Source: Streptococcaceae bacterium AF54-32pH5A (GTDB lineage Bacteria; Bacillota; Bacilli; Lactobacillales; Streptococcaceae). From it: a stretch of DNA of 64,000 bases. The stretch spans positions 372,001-436,000 of the forward strand of contig JAQDAD010000001.1 in assembly GCA_027682205.1 (NCBI GenBank). The letters run 5' to 3'. The notes below the pieces were generated by a model. That model ran no database searches, was not told the DNA's origin, and saw only the letters and a program-made list of their open reading frames with translations. Of this stretch, positions 40,860 through 50,600 are shown one piece after another. The translations under genes were made by a program, and so were the position numbers. Position 1 is the first letter of the stretch. Every line of letters begins with the position of its first letter.

Positions 40860-41678
40860 CTACTTTAAGCATCTTCTTTCCTCAGCATACCCAATCATCT
40901 TCTCAGATACTTCCATATCATAGTCAAATCCCATCTTGTGAGCAAGGAATTGAGCCTCTTGGTGGAAAAGTTCCATGGTAGCAAATAAAGACTGGGTGAT
41001 TTTATCTAAACTTGAGAAATCAAGCAGATTTGAGAATTGTTTCTCTTTCTCAGCAGGTAAATAGTTAAAGAGATACTTGTAGTTCTTGCCGATATCTACC
41101 TTTCCCCTATCGCTTACTACCTGCCAAGCCAAGACCTTCAAGAGTTCTTGTTGACAAATCCCGTAGAGATGGTCAGTTGCATAGAAAAGTTGCTTGCGAC
41201 AGATTCCCTTGACCACGTAGGCTGACACCCACCAAAATTCATTGCAGGCTTTGTCAAAATCAATCTCACTAGCTGGACTTGTCCAGTAACGCTCTGGACT
41301 TGTCGTATAGGACTCAAACAAGCCTTTCTCATCTTTCAAAACTGTATAATCAGCTTCACTATCCACCCACTCTTGAATGTGGTCTTTGGGGCAGAGGGTC
41401 AAATCTATCCGATTGCCATCTTCAAAGAGCATGAGATAGAGACGACGGTTTCCTAGTACATTATACTGTTCAATCAGACGGTTGCCAAAGGGATCCAACC
41501 AAGAAAGGTCACTCGTCAGATTATCTAAATCGTCCACGACATAGACCACGTCGTAATCCTGAAACTCATCTTTTGGCGCTTTTGTATCCGTTCGTGAACC
41601 AGACATAGCGACAGCCTCGACTTGTAAAGTTTCGGCTATCTGTAAAATCACATCGAGCATTTCGGTTTCAGTTCTCAT
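40860..41678 (-). CDS. ANT(6)/AadE-like aminoglycoside nucleotidyltransferase family protein
   Basis: The 272-residue protein has the nucleotidyltransferase core of the aminoglycoside 6-adenylyltransferase family: AMSGSRTDTKAPKDEFQDYD with GS and the metal-binding DYDVVYVVDD, then RIDLTL. A helical C-terminal domain follows. Length and layout match AadE-like proteins, which adenylylate streptomycin, but chromosomal relatives may have other substrates. I recall an ant-type gene between parE and parC in viridans streptococci and recombinant pneumococci. No resistance should be assumed without testing. Confidence 0.85.
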   Translation of the reverse strand: MRTETEMLDVILQIAETLQVEAVAMSGSRTDTKAPKDEFQDYDVVYVVDDLDNLTSDLSWLDPFGNRLIEQYNVLGNRRLYLMLFEDGNRIDLTLCPKDHIQEWVDSEADYTVLKDEKGLFESYTTSPERYWTSPASEIDFDKACNEFWWVSAYVVKGICRKQLFYATDHLYGICQQELLKVLAWQVVSDRGKVDIGKNYKYLFNYLPAEKEKQFSNLLDFSSLDKITQSLFATMELFHQEAQFLAHKMGFDYDMEVSEKMIGYAEERRCLK

Positions 41679-41765
41679 GTTAATACCTGTTCTTTATTTG
41701 ATATTACTGTCTATTAGCATACTATTTCTCAAGTTAAATTAGTTAATCAATTATAAAAGATTTAG

Positions 41766-42590
41766 CTATTCTTCTCTCAAAGTTTTTAATTTCGACAAAA
41801 TTCTAGATTCATCCATGCTTAAAATAACAAATAAAGTCGAAGTATAGATGTCATCGTACCATTGTTCCAATTCATCATCAGCCAAATCAAGATGATATTG
41901 ATTTGAATTATTGTGCCTTAAACCAAAATTATTATACATTTCAAAAAGTTTTTCAAACGCGATAACCTTTTGATTGTTAACTTTCATAATATCTTTTAAT
42001 TCCTCAGAATTATTCAGTTCTTTTCTTAATGGCTCAAGGTAGTTCGCTAAAGAAATAAGTATTTCTTTCTTACGCTGAACATTTCCTTTATTTGCAAAAT
42101 GATTATATTCTAAAACCTTTATCGCATCTTGAATACTCGTTTCAGATACAATCTGAGAAACTTCTGAGGCATAAACATTCTTTTCAACAATGATCTTGTC
42201 ACCATTTTCTAAAGTGATCAGTTCATGATTTGATAATTCTAAGAATCTTGTAATATTATCAAATATAACTTGAATAAACTCACTCTCTTCATCAGTAAAT
42301 TTTTCCGCAAGATTACAAAAAATATCGACTAATAACTCAGAGAAAACAAATAGTTGTTCAGTTGTATCATAGATGTTTGAAATAATAACTTCTATCATTT
42401 GTGAATAACTGGTGAAGGTTGAACGATTAGGATAATCTAAGAAATTATCAGAAATGGCACTATTTATCGTTGTATAATAGCCGCGGCCCAAATTATTCTC
42501 CATTTTAAGTAAGTCCACTAAATTTTTCAGTTCTCTCTGTGGATCAAACTCCATCTGTTTCAAAATATCAAAATAATTTCGTCTCGCCAT
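41766..42590 (-). CDS. HEPN-like accessory protein (abortive-infection type C-terminus)
   Basis: The 274-residue acidic, AT-rich protein has a C-terminal stretch RKKEILISLANYLEPLRKEL, a later NFGLRHNNSNQYH and YTSTLFVIL. This resembles the conserved C-terminus of a group of AbiJ/HEPN-related proteins, where an R-H motif may form an RNase site. The N-terminal half (ISDNFLDYPNRSTFTSY; ENGDKIIVEKNVYASEV) has no clear match. Sitting directly upstream of a nucleotidyltransferase it recalls HEPN-MNT pairs. The assignment is by pattern only. Confidence 0.5.
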   Translation of the reverse strand: MARRNYFDILKQMEFDPQRELKNLVDLLKMENNLGRGYYTTINSAISDNFLDYPNRSTFTSYSQMIEVIISNIYDTTEQLFVFSELLVDIFCNLAEKFTDEESEFIQVIFDNITRFLELSNHELITLENGDKIIVEKNVYASEVSQIVSETSIQDAIKVLEYNHFANKGNVQRKKEILISLANYLEPLRKELNNSEELKDIMKVNNQKVIAFEKLFEMYNNFGLRHNNSNQYHLDLADDELEQWYDDIYTSTLFVILSMDESRILSKLKTLREE

Positions 42591-42608
42591 AATATCTCCT
42601 ATACTATC

Positions 42609-44552
42609 TTAAAACACCGTCGCTTCTTCCAGCGTAAACTTAACATTATCTTCAATCCACTTACGGCGTGGTTCGACCTTATCTCCCATGAGGACATTGA
42701 CGCGGCGTTCAGCGCGTGCCAAGTCTTCAATCGTGACACGGATGAGGGTACGGGTTTCTGGGTTCATGGTTGTTTCCCAGAGCTGGTCCGCATTCATCTC
42801 ACCAAGTCCCTTGTAACGTTGAAGGGTAGCGCCTTTACCAAACTGCTTGCGGAGTTCTTCTAGCTCTCCGTCTGTCCAAGCGTAGGCCACTTCTTCTTTC
42901 TTGCCTTTTCCTTTGGACATCTTGTAAAGAGGAGGGAGAGCGATATAGACATGTCCTGCCTCAACTAGCGGACGCATGTAACGGTAGAAAAAAGTTAAGA
43001 GCAAGGTCTGGATATGGGCACCATCGGTATCGGCATCGGTCATGATAATGATCTTGTCATAATTGGCATCTTCAATAGAAAAGTCTGCTCCGACACCCGC
43101 ACCGATGGTATAAATCATGGTGTTGATTTCCTCATTTTTGAGGATATCCGCCATCTTAGCCTTGGCTGTATTGATAACCTTACCACGAAGAGGTAGGATA
43201 GCTTGGAATTTACGGTCACGACCTTGTTTGGCAGAACCGCCGGCAGAGTCTCCCTCGACCAGGTAGAGTTCATTTTTTGCAGGGTTTTTAGACTGGGCTG
43301 GCGTTAATTTTCCCGACAACAAGCCCTTGTCTTTTTTATTTTTCTTGCCATTTCTGCTCTCATCACGCGCTTTTCGGGCCGCTTCACGAGCATCACGCGC
43401 CTTGATGGCCTTGCGAATGAGATTCGAAGCTAGTTCTCCATTTTCCATGAGGAAGAAAGTTAATTTTTCTGCGACAATACTATCAACGATTGGGCGAGCC
43501 AACGGACTGCCTAGTTTGTCCTTGGTCTGACCTTCAAACTGAAGGTGTTCTTCCGGAACCAAGATAGAAAGAACGGCCGCTAGTCCCTCACGATAGTCTG
43601 AACCTTCAAGGTTTTTATCTTTTTCCTTGAGAAGACCCGTCTTACGGGCGTAGTCATTCATGACCTTAGTGATAGCAGACTTGAGTCCTGTCTCGTGCGT
43701 TCCACCATCCTTGGTACGGACGTTATTAACAAAGGAGAGAATGTTATCTGAAAAACCATCATTGTACTGGAGGGCTACTTCTACTTGGAAACCATTGTCT
43801 TCGCCTTCAAAGTATAGAACTGGCGTCAAGGTTTCCTTGTCTTCATTCAGATAGGAAACAAAGTCCTGCACCCCATTTTCATAATGAAACTCGATCGCTT
43901 CTTCTGTTCGCTTGTCCGTCAAAGACAAGGTAACATTTTTTAAGAGAAAGGCTGACTCATTAAGGCGTTCTGAAATGGTATTGTACTTGAAGTCTGTCGT
44001 AGAAAAGATAGTCGCATCCGGCATGAAGGTAACCTTGGTACCTGTCTTAGACTTGGGTGCTGTCCCCACCTTTTCAAGAGTCGTAACTGGCTTGCCTCCA
44101 TTTTCAAAACGCTGTCTATAGACTGCACCATCACGGGTGATTTCAACTTCCAACCAGCTTGATAGGGCATTAACGACTGAGGAACCCACTCCGTGAAGAC
44201 CACCAGATGTTTTGTAGCCTCCTTGACCGAATTTTCCTCCAGCGTGGAGAATAGTAAAGATAACTTCAACAGTTGGAATTCCCATAGCGTGCATCCCAGT
44301 CGGCATCCCACGACCATGGTCTTGAACCGTCAAACTTCCGTCTTTATTGATAGTCACATCAATGCGATCACCAAATCCAGACAAGGCTTCATCGACTGCA
44401 TTGTCCACAATTTCCCAGACTAGATGATGAAGACCTGCTCCGTCGGTCGATCCGATGTACATCCCTGGACGTTTACGAACCGCATCCAACCCTTCTAGCA
44501 CCTGAATGGCGTCATCATTATAGTTATTAATATTGATTTCCTTTTTTGACAC
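42609..44552 (-). CDS. parE: DNA topoisomerase IV subunit B
   Basis: This 647-residue ATPase subunit drives topoisomerase IV. The GHKL ATP site shows [34 protein letters not shown] and [11 protein letters not shown]. The TOPRIM domain has [17 protein letters not shown] and [30 protein letters not shown] covers the ParE quinolone region with its usual Asp. It is separated from parC by about 3.2 kb of accessory genes, whereas the two are near neighbours in most streptococci. Confidence 0.98.
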   Translation of the reverse strand: MSKKEININNYNDDAIQVLEGLDAVRKRPGMYIGSTDGAGLHHLVWEIVDNAVDEALSGFGDRIDVTINKDGSLTVQDHGRGMPTGMHAMGIPTVEVIFTILHAGGKFGQGGYKTSGGLHGVGSSVVNALSSWLEVEITRDGAVYRQRFENGGKPVTTLEKVGTAPKSKTGTKVTFMPDATIFSTTDFKYNTISERLNESAFLLKNVTLSLTDKRTEEAIEFHYENGVQDFVSYLNEDKETLTPVLYFEGEDNGFQVEVALQYNDGFSDNILSFVNNVRTKDGGTHETGLKSAITKVMNDYARKTGLLKEKDKNLEGSDYREGLAAVLSILVPEEHLQFEGQTKDKLGSPLARPIVDSIVAEKLTFFLMENGELASNLIRKAIKARDAREAARKARDESRNGKKNKKDKGLLSGKLTPAQSKNPAKNELYLVEGDSAGGSAKQGRDRKFQAILPLRGKVINTAKAKMADILKNEEINTMIYTIGAGVGADFSIEDANYDKIIIMTDADTDGAHIQTLLLTFFYRYMRPLVEAGHVYIALPPLYKMSKGKGKKEEVAYAWTDGELEELRKQFGKGATLQRYKGLGEMNADQLWETTMNPETRTLIRVTIEDLARAERRVNVLMGDKVEPRRKWIEDNVKFTLEEATVF

Positions 44553-44672
44553 AAGGAACCTCCTATTTGTTCATCTTTACTATTTTACAGGTTTTCTAGG
44601 GATTTTGCAAAGTTTTTCCCATTCAGCTGTCACAATTTCACAAGATATTCTCAGCCTTTCTACACCATTTCA

Positions 44673-44681
44673 TGGTATAAT
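44673..44681 (+). promoter_or_regulatory. Extended -10 directly ahead of plsY (possible leaderless transcript)
   Basis: TGGTATAAT ends 6 bases before the first ATG of plsY. A start site at the normal distance would fall at or next to that ATG, leaving no leader and no ribosome site. Confidence 0.55.
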
Positions 44682-44687
44682 AGGTCT

Positions 44688-45329
44688 ATGATGACATTTG
44701 TATTATTAATTCTAGCTTATTTGCTAGGTTCGATTCCGTCTGGCCTCTGGATTGGACAAATTTTCTTTCAAACAAATCTGCGCGAACATGGTTCTGGTAA
44801 TACTGGTACGACCAATACTTTCCGTATTTTGGGTAAGAAAGCAGGTATGACAACCTTTGTGATTGACTTTTTCAAAGGAACCTTGGCCACACTACTTCCA
44901 ATTCTTTTCCACCTACAAGGTGTATCACCTCTTGTCTTTGGACTTTTGGCCGTCATTGGACATACCTTTCCTATCTTTGCAGGATTTAAAGGGGGCAAGG
45001 CTGTCGCAACCAGCGCTGGAGTGATTTTCGGATTTGCGCCTGTCTTCTGTCTCTACCTAGCAGTCGTATTCTTTGGAACTCTCTATCTAGGTAGTATGAT
45101 TTCCCTATCTAGCGTTGTTGCTTCTATTGCAGCAGTCATTGGTGTTCTCCTCTTTCCTCTCTTTGGATTTATTTTAAATAGCTATGACCTTCTCTTCATT
45201 CTGATTATCCTAGCACTTGCTAGCTTGATTATCATTCGTCACAAGGATAATATCACACGCATTAAAAACAAAACTGAAAACCTCGTTCCTTGGGGACTGA
45301 ACTTAACTCATCAAAATCCTAAAAAATAA
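44688..45329 (+). CDS. plsY: Glycerol-3-phosphate acyltransferase PlsY
   Basis: This 213-residue membrane enzyme transfers an acyl group from acyl-phosphate to glycerol-3-phosphate, the first step of phospholipid synthesis. Five hydrophobic helices are present, with motifs [19 protein letters not shown] and FKGGKAVAT. Two ATG codons are in tandem at the start; no Shine-Dalgarno sequence precedes either. It diverges from parE. Confidence 0.96.
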   Translation: MMTFVLLILAYLLGSIPSGLWIGQIFFQTNLREHGSGNTGTTNTFRILGKKAGMTTFVIDFFKGTLATLLPILFHLQGVSPLVFGLLAVIGHTFPIFAGFKGGKAVATSAGVIFGFAPVFCLYLAVVFFGTLYLGSMISLSSVVASIAAVIGVLLFPLFGFILNSYDLLFILIILALASLIIIRHKDNITRIKNKTENLVPWGLNLTHQNPKK

Positions 45330-45330
45330 A

Positions 45331-45356
45331 ACGCCAGTTTGAAACTGACGTTTTTT
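45331..45356 (+). terminator. Terminator after plsY
   Basis: Stem built from ACG.CAGTTT and AAACTG.CGT with one mismatch, then TTTTTT. It sits between convergent plsY and the nucleoside permease gene. Confidence 0.65.
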
Positions 45357-45376
45357 GTATGCTATTAATAAGCCTG

Positions 45377-46333
45377 TTATTTTGATTTGATGTAGTTGAT
45401 ACCATCTGCCTTTGGTGCAACAGCTTTTCCAAAGAAGGCTGCTAAGACAAGGATGGTCAAGACATAAGGTGCGATTTGAAGGTAAACCGCTGGCACTCCT
45501 TGTAGGAAAGGCAATTGAGAACCGATAACTGCCAAACTTTGTGAAAGTCCAAAGAAGAGACTTGAAAGCATAGCACCGATTGGATTCCATTTCCCAAAGA
45601 TCATGGCTGCAAGAGCAATAAATCCAGGTCCTACAATAGTTGTCACTGAGAAGTTAACTGAAATTGATTGAGCATAAATCGCTCCCCCAATTCCACCTAA
45701 GAAACCTGAAATGATAACCCCAAGATATCTCATCTTATAGACATTGATTCCCAAGGTATCCGCTGCTTGAGGGTGTTCACCGACTGAGCGAAGGCGGAGA
45801 CCAAAGCGGGTCTTAAAGAGAATAAACCAAGCAAAGAATGAGAAAGCAATCGCCAGATAACCAAGTAGACTAGTTGACTTGAAGAAGATATCACCAATCA
45901 CTGGGATATTGGCTAAGACTGGGAAGTCAAAGCGTCCAAAAGTCTGACTTAGGTTGTCGGTTTGTCCTTTGTTATAAAGGACTTTCACTAAGAAAACAGC
46001 CAAGGCTGGCGCCATCAAGTTCAATACCGTACCGCTGACAACATGGTCTGCACGAAAATGAACCGTAGCGACTGCATGAATGAGGGAGAAAATAGCTCCC
46101 ACAGCACCTGCAACTAACAAGGAAATCCAAGGAGTCGCTGCTCCAAGTTGTTCTGCAAACTCAAGGTTAAAGACAACTCCAGAAAAGGCACCCATAACCA
46201 TAATTCCTTCAAGGCCGACGTTTACCACACCACCACGTTCAGAGAAAACACCACCGATACTTGTAAAGATGAGGGGCGCTGAGTAAATCAGCATAGAAGA
46301 CACCAAGAGGGTGAGTAATGTTGTAATAGACAT
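45377..46333 (-). CDS. Nucleoside ABC transporter permease (second permease)
   Basis: This 318-residue protein of about ten hydrophobic helices belongs to the BPD transporter-2 permease group (ERGGVVNVGLEGIMVMGAF, HPQAADTLGINVYKMRYLGV, GFLGGIGGAI). With the next permease it forms the channel for nucleosides delivered by the lipoprotein. It starts 2 bases after the first permease. Substrate is inferred from the operon. Confidence 0.92.
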   Translation of the reverse strand: MSITTLLTLLVSSMLIYSAPLIFTSIGGVFSERGGVVNVGLEGIMVMGAFSGVVFNLEFAEQLGAATPWISLLVAGAVGAIFSLIHAVATVHFRADHVVSGTVLNLMAPALAVFLVKVLYNKGQTDNLSQTFGRFDFPVLANIPVIGDIFFKSTSLLGYLAIAFSFFAWFILFKTRFGLRLRSVGEHPQAADTLGINVYKMRYLGVIISGFLGGIGGAIYAQSISVNFSVTTIVGPGFIALAAMIFGKWNPIGAMLSSLFFGLSQSLAVIGSQLPFLQGVPAVYLQIAPYVLTILVLAAFFGKAVAPKADGINYIKSK

Positions 46334-46335
46334 CT

Positions 46336-47394
46336 TTACTTACCTCCTTTAACTTGTTTTTTCGGTTTGACAAAGCGTTCGATAAGGTAATGAACACTGA
46401 CAAAGAAGATAATAGACGCTGTTACAATGCTGACAAGCTCAGATGGTACCTGCGCCGCATTCATACCAGGGGCTCCAACTTGGAGAACACCAAATAGGAA
46501 GGCTGCAAAGAGAATACCGATTGGAGAGTTTGCTGCAAGGAGACTAACTGCCATCCCGTTAAATCCGATAGCCAATGACGAACCTTGAACATAGACGTTC
46601 TGGAAGGTTCCAAGTCCTTCTACAGCTCCACCAAGACCTGCCAAGGCACCTGAAATAATCATTGAGAGGATAATCGTTCGTTTTGCAGAAATACCAGCGT
46701 ATTCTGAGGCATGTGGATTAAGACCAACTGCACGGATTTCGAAACCAAGAGTTGTTTTCTTGAGCATGAACCAAATGACTGCAACAGCAATGATGGCAAA
46801 GAAAATACCAATATTCATCCGCGAATTACCAGTCAACTCAGACAACCAAGGTGTCTGGTAGGTTGCATTAGCCCCAACACGAATGGTCGAATCTGTACTT
46901 TGCATGAAATCTTTAGGAAAAGCATGGATAAAGGCATTTCCTACATACAAGACAATGTAGTTCATCATGATGGTTACGATAACCTCTGATGTCCCTAGAT
47001 AGGCTCTCAGAATACCTGGAATAGCTCCGACAATCCCACCAGCAATCAAGGCAATCACAATAGTTGCTAGAATCATCAACGGACGTGGCATATCTGGATT
47101 TGACAAGGCAAACCATCCACTGAGAATCCAACCAGCCAAAGCCTGACCAGGAAGTCCGACGTTAAAGAAACCTGCACGACTGGCAACGGCAAAACCAAGA
47201 CCGATCAAGACCAAAGGACCCATAGCACGGAAGATTTCTCCAATCCCACGAAGGCTACCAAAGGCAGTGTAGAACAATTCTTCATAGCCCCAAATAGCAT
47301 CATAACCGAAGATCCACATGACAATGGCTCCGAGTAAAATTCCTAGGAAAACAGAAATCAAGGGAACCGAAATTTGTTGTAATTTTTTAGGCAT
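46336..47394 (-). CDS. Nucleoside ABC transporter permease (first permease)
   Basis: This 352-residue membrane protein carries the paired family blocks ASRAGFFNVGLPGQALAG and NPHASEYAGISAKRTIILSM, and about eight to ten helices. The ATG at MPKKLQQ overlaps the ATPase gene's end by 8 bases and follows AAAGGAGA; an earlier in-frame start is less likely. It works with the 45377 permease and the duplicated ATPase. Confidence 0.92.
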   Translation of the reverse strand: MPKKLQQISVPLISVFLGILLGAIVMWIFGYDAIWGYEELFYTAFGSLRGIGEIFRAMGPLVLIGLGFAVASRAGFFNVGLPGQALAGWILSGWFALSNPDMPRPLMILATIVIALIAGGIVGAIPGILRAYLGTSEVIVTIMMNYIVLYVGNAFIHAFPKDFMQSTDSTIRVGANATYQTPWLSELTGNSRMNIGIFFAIIAVAVIWFMLKKTTLGFEIRAVGLNPHASEYAGISAKRTIILSMIISGALAGLGGAVEGLGTFQNVYVQGSSLAIGFNGMAVSLLAANSPIGILFAAFLFGVLQVGAPGMNAAQVPSELVSIVTASIIFFVSVHYLIERFVKPKKQVKGGK

Positions 47395-48922
47395 CACTCT
47401 TCTCCTTTCCCAAGTTTCCACCTGCCATCAAGACACCAAGTTCTTGTTTGTTCGTTGTTTCTGGCGACACAATACCTTGAATCTTACCGTCATGAATAAC
47501 AGCAATTCGGTCTGAGACATTTAAAATCTCATCCAATTCAAAGCTGACAACAAGGACAGCCTTACCATTATCACGCTCTTCAATCAAACGTTTGTGGATA
47601 TATTCAATGGCACCGACGTCCAGACCACGAGTTGGCTGGCTGACGATAAGGAGATCAGGATCTCGATTAATTTCACGAGCAATAATTGCTTTTTGTTGAT
47701 TTCCTCCTGAAAGAGCTGCCGCTGGAACAAATTCGCTTGCCGCACGGACGTCAAATTCTTCCATCAATTTTTTAGCATGTGAAGTGATATTGGCATAGTT
47801 TAAGATACCATTCTTACTGAGTGGTTCTTTGTAGTAGGTTTGAAGAGCGATATTTTCTGAAATCATCATCTCTAAAATCAAACCATCACGGTGACGGTCT
47901 TCAGGAACATGTCCCACACTGAGTTCCGTAATTTGTCGAGGGTGCATCCCTACGATTGATTTTCCTTTTAATTCAATACTGCCAGACTCAACCTTACGAA
48001 GACCCGTAATGGCCTGAATGAGTTCAGATTGACCATTTCCATCAATACCTGCAATACCGACAATCTCTCCAGCACGAACATCCAAAGAGAGATTCTTCAC
48101 AGCTGGTACACCGCGGTTTTCATTAACAACCAAGTCTTTGATAGACAAGACCACTTCTTTTGGTTGTGGTGCCTGTTTCTCTGTTTTAAAGGAGACAGAG
48201 CGTCCAACCATCATTTCTGCCAAATCTGCATTAGTAGCCCCTGCAATTTCGACGGTTTCAATTGATTTCCCACGACGGATAACTGTAACACGGTCAGAAA
48301 CTGCGCGAATCTCATCCAACTTGTGGGTAATCAAGATAATTGATTTTCCTTCTTTGACCAGATTTTTCAAAATAGCCATCAACTCATCAATTTCTGATGG
48401 AGTCAAAACAGCCGTTGGTTCATCAAAGATAAGGATATCAGCCCCCCGATAAAGGGTTTTTAAAATTTCTACACGTTGTTGAGCTCCAACTGAGATGTCT
48501 GCCACCTTAGCAGAAGGATCCACAGCTAATCCATAACGTTCAGAAAGAGCCTTGATTTCTTTGCTAGCTCCAGCGATATCTAATACACCATTTTTAGTTA
48601 ATTCACTACCTAAAATGATGTTTTCAGCAACTGTGAAGGCTTCTACCAACATAAAGTGTTGGTGAACCATTCCGATTCCCAAGCTAGCTGCTTTAGATGG
48701 TGAATCAAGATTGACAACTTGACCGTTGACCACAATTTCACCACTGGTTGGTTCAAGAAGCCCTGCTAACATGTTCATGAGCGTGGACTTACCAGCCCCA
48801 TTTTCTCCTAAAAGTGCATGAATTTCACCTTTTCGTAGGTGCAAGTTGATTTTGTCGTTGGCAACAAATTCACCAAACACCTTGGTAATATCCCGCATCT
48901 CAATGACATTTTCGTGTGCCAT
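47387..48922 (-). CDS. Nucleoside ABC transporter ATP-binding protein (two ABC domains)
   Basis: This 511-residue protein has two fused ABC domains, as in sugar and nucleoside importers. Domain 1 has Walker A GENGAGKST near residue 38, signature ISVGAQQRVEILK and Walker B ILIFDEPTAVL. Domain 2 has a degenerate Walker A (GIDGNGQSE) and signature ALSGGNQQKAIIAREI. Degeneracy in the second site is normal for this family. It is preceded by three hairpins that separate it from the lipoprotein gene. Confidence 0.94.
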   Translation of the reverse strand: MAHENVIEMRDITKVFGEFVANDKINLHLRKGEIHALLGENGAGKSTLMNMLAGLLEPTSGEIVVNGQVVNLDSPSKAASLGIGMVHQHFMLVEAFTVAENIILGSELTKNGVLDIAGASKEIKALSERYGLAVDPSAKVADISVGAQQRVEILKTLYRGADILIFDEPTAVLTPSEIDELMAILKNLVKEGKSIILITHKLDEIRAVSDRVTVIRRGKSIETVEIAGATNADLAEMMVGRSVSFKTEKQAPQPKEVVLSIKDLVVNENRGVPAVKNLSLDVRAGEIVGIAGIDGNGQSELIQAITGLRKVESGSIELKGKSIVGMHPRQITELSVGHVPEDRHRDGLILEMMISENIALQTYYKEPLSKNGILNYANITSHAKKLMEEFDVRAASEFVPAAALSGGNQQKAIIAREINRDPDLLIVSQPTRGLDVGAIEYIHKRLIEERDNGKAVLVVSFELDEILNVSDRIAVIHDGKIQGIVSPETTNKQELGVLMAGGNLGKEKSDA

Positions 48923-48961
48923 ATGCTCTTCCTTTCAGAGGTTTATTTTATTTCAATAAAA

Positions 48962-49041
48962 CTTGCTAGTTTCTCTAGTAGCAAGCTTTACTGAGACAAA
49001 ATGACTTTGTCTCAACTCTTAAAAAAGCGGCCGAAGGCCGC
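48962..49041 (-). terminator. Three hairpins between the lipoprotein and ATPase genes (partial terminator)
   Basis: In transcript order: a strong GCGGCC / GGCCGC stem (49027-49041) followed by six T residues, then TGAGACAAA / TTTGTCTCA (48992-49014), then CTTGCTA / TAGTAGCAAG-type arms (48962-48985). The first is a normal terminator, and some read-through must reach the transporter genes unless they have their own promoter. Confidence 0.7.
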
Positions 49042-49065
49042 TTCCTAAGAAATGACTTTTATCCA

Positions 49066-50121
49066 TTATTTTTCAGGAACTTTTACGCTTCCATCAAGGA
49101 TTTTAGCTTTAGCATCTTCGACAGCTTTTTTACCTTCTTCTGAAAGGTTTGTTACTGCCAAGTCAACCCCTTTATCTTTCAATGAGTAAACGATCACTTG
49201 ACCGCCAGGGAATTCACCTTTTTCTGCTTTATTAGAAATATCTTTTACAGTTGTACCAACTTGTTTCAAAGTAGATGCAAGAACAAAGTTTGATTCTTTT
49301 CCATCTTTAGAAGTGTATTTACCTTCTGCTTCTTGGTCACGGTCAACACCGATAACCCAAACTTTTTCATTTTCAGGACGGCTTTCGTTGAGTGATTTTG
49401 CTTCTGCAAAGACACCAGCACCTGTACCACCTGCTGCTTGATAAACAACGTCTGCACCAGCTGCGTATTGTGCTGCTGCAATTGTTTTACCTTTAGCAGC
49501 ATCACCAAATGAACCAGCATAGTCAACTTGTACTTTGATAGATGGATCTACAGATTCAACACCAGCTTTAAATCCAGCTGCAAAACGTGAGATAACTTCA
49601 GACTCAATACCACCTACAAAACCAACTTGTTTTGTTTTAGTTGTTTTAGCCGCTGCAACACCCGCAAGGTAAGCAGCTTCGTTATCAGCAAATGTTACGC
49701 TAGCAACATTCTTTTGGTCTTTAATCACATCATCAATCAAGACATAGTTGATGTCAGTGTGTTCTTTAGCTGCTTCTTCAACCGCATTGTGAAGGGCAAA
49801 ACCAACACCGAAGATCAGGTTGTAACTTCCAGCCGCTTGTTGCAAGTTGTTAGCATAGTCTGCTTCACTTGTTGATTGGAAGTAAGTGTAACCTTTATCT
49901 TTAGAAAGATTGTGTTCTTTACCCCAGTCTTGCAGACCTTCCCAAGCTGATTGGTTAAATGATTTATCATCAACACCACCAGTATCTGTTACGATTGCTG
50001 CTTTTGTCTTCATTTCAGATGAAGATGAAGCTGCGTTACGAGAAGAGCGGTTACCACATGCAGCAAGTCCAACTGCTGCTACTGCAACTAGACCAAGGCC
50101 TAGCCATTGTTTCTTGTTCAT
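49066..50121 (-). CDS. pnrA: BMP/PnrA-like nucleoside-binding lipoprotein
   Basis: This 351-residue substrate-binding lipoprotein catches nucleosides outside the cell. A signal peptide ends in the lipobox LAAC with Cys22. The mature part has BMP family motifs TDTGGVDDKSFNQSAWEGL, FGVGFALHN and YQAAGGTGAGVF. It closely resembles pneumococcal PnrA, a purine nucleoside binder. The ATG at MNKKQW is preferred because AGGAGGTTC lies upstream. Terminator hairpins follow, so it is probably made in excess over the other subunits. Confidence 0.95.
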   Translation of the reverse strand: MNKKQWLGLGLVAVAAVGLAACGNRSSRNAASSSSEMKTKAAIVTDTGGVDDKSFNQSAWEGLQDWGKEHNLSKDKGYTYFQSTSEADYANNLQQAAGSYNLIFGVGFALHNAVEEAAKEHTDINYVLIDDVIKDQKNVASVTFADNEAAYLAGVAAAKTTKTKQVGFVGGIESEVISRFAAGFKAGVESVDPSIKVQVDYAGSFGDAAKGKTIAAAQYAAGADVVYQAAGGTGAGVFAEAKSLNESRPENEKVWVIGVDRDQEAEGKYTSKDGKESNFVLASTLKQVGTTVKDISNKAEKGEFPGGQVIVYSLKDKGVDLAVTNLSEEGKKAVEDAKAKILDGSVKVPEK

Positions 50122-50210
50122 TACTGAACCTCCTAAATAAGATGTGCAACGATGTTGCAAGTATGGATTGGTTGGTCACAAGGACCGTGCCACTCAGAGA
50201 GTGGAGCAGA

Positions 50211-50600
50211 CTAGTTTAAGTCTGTAAATGAGTATGGAAGTAACTCCCCGACCGTCATCTCGACCGTCGATTTATCTTTAGCGACTAAGGTCACTTTTAG
50301 ATCTTGTTCAAAAAACTCAACCATGACCTGACGACAAGCACCACATGGCGAGATGGGTTTCTCAGTTTGTCCGTAGACAATCAACTCTGAAAATTCCCGT
50401 TGTCCCTCCGAAACTGCTTTGAAGATAGCTGTACGCTCCCCGCAATTAGTCAAGGGATAGCTAGCATTCTCGATGTTCACACCTGTATAAATACTACCAT
50501 CCTTGGCAACTAAAACAGCTCCGATAGGAAAGTGAGAATAGGGTACATAGGCTTTCTTGCTGGTTTCAATTGCTAATTCGATCAACTCAGTAGTCGCCAT
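50211..50600 (-). CDS. cdd: Cytidine deaminase
   Basis: This 129-residue zinc enzyme converts cytidine and deoxycytidine to uridine forms. The zinc and catalytic motifs are NCGERTA (Cys and the proton-shuttling Glu) and PCGACRQ. Length is normal for the tetrameric type. It overlaps deoC by 14 bases and lies 90 bases upstream of pnrA; that gap contains small hairpins (such as CCACTC / GAGTGG) but no T run. Confidence 0.96.
   Translation of the reverse strand: MATTELIELAIETSKKAYVPYSHFPIGAVLVAKDGSIYTGVNIENASYPLTNCGERTAIFKAVSEGQREFSELIVYGQTEKPISPCGACRQVMVEFFEQDLKVTLVAKDKSTVEMTVGELLPYSFTDLN

Noticed and set aside
40860..41678. Acquired aminoglycoside resistance gene on a mobile element
   Set aside because: The family is right, but there is no transposase, repeat or other resistance gene; a chromosomal ANT-like gene in this gap is known in viridans streptococci.
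50122..50210. Purine riboswitch ahead of the nucleoside lipoprotein gene
   Set aside because: Small hairpins are present, but the conserved purine-aptamer loops are not seen.
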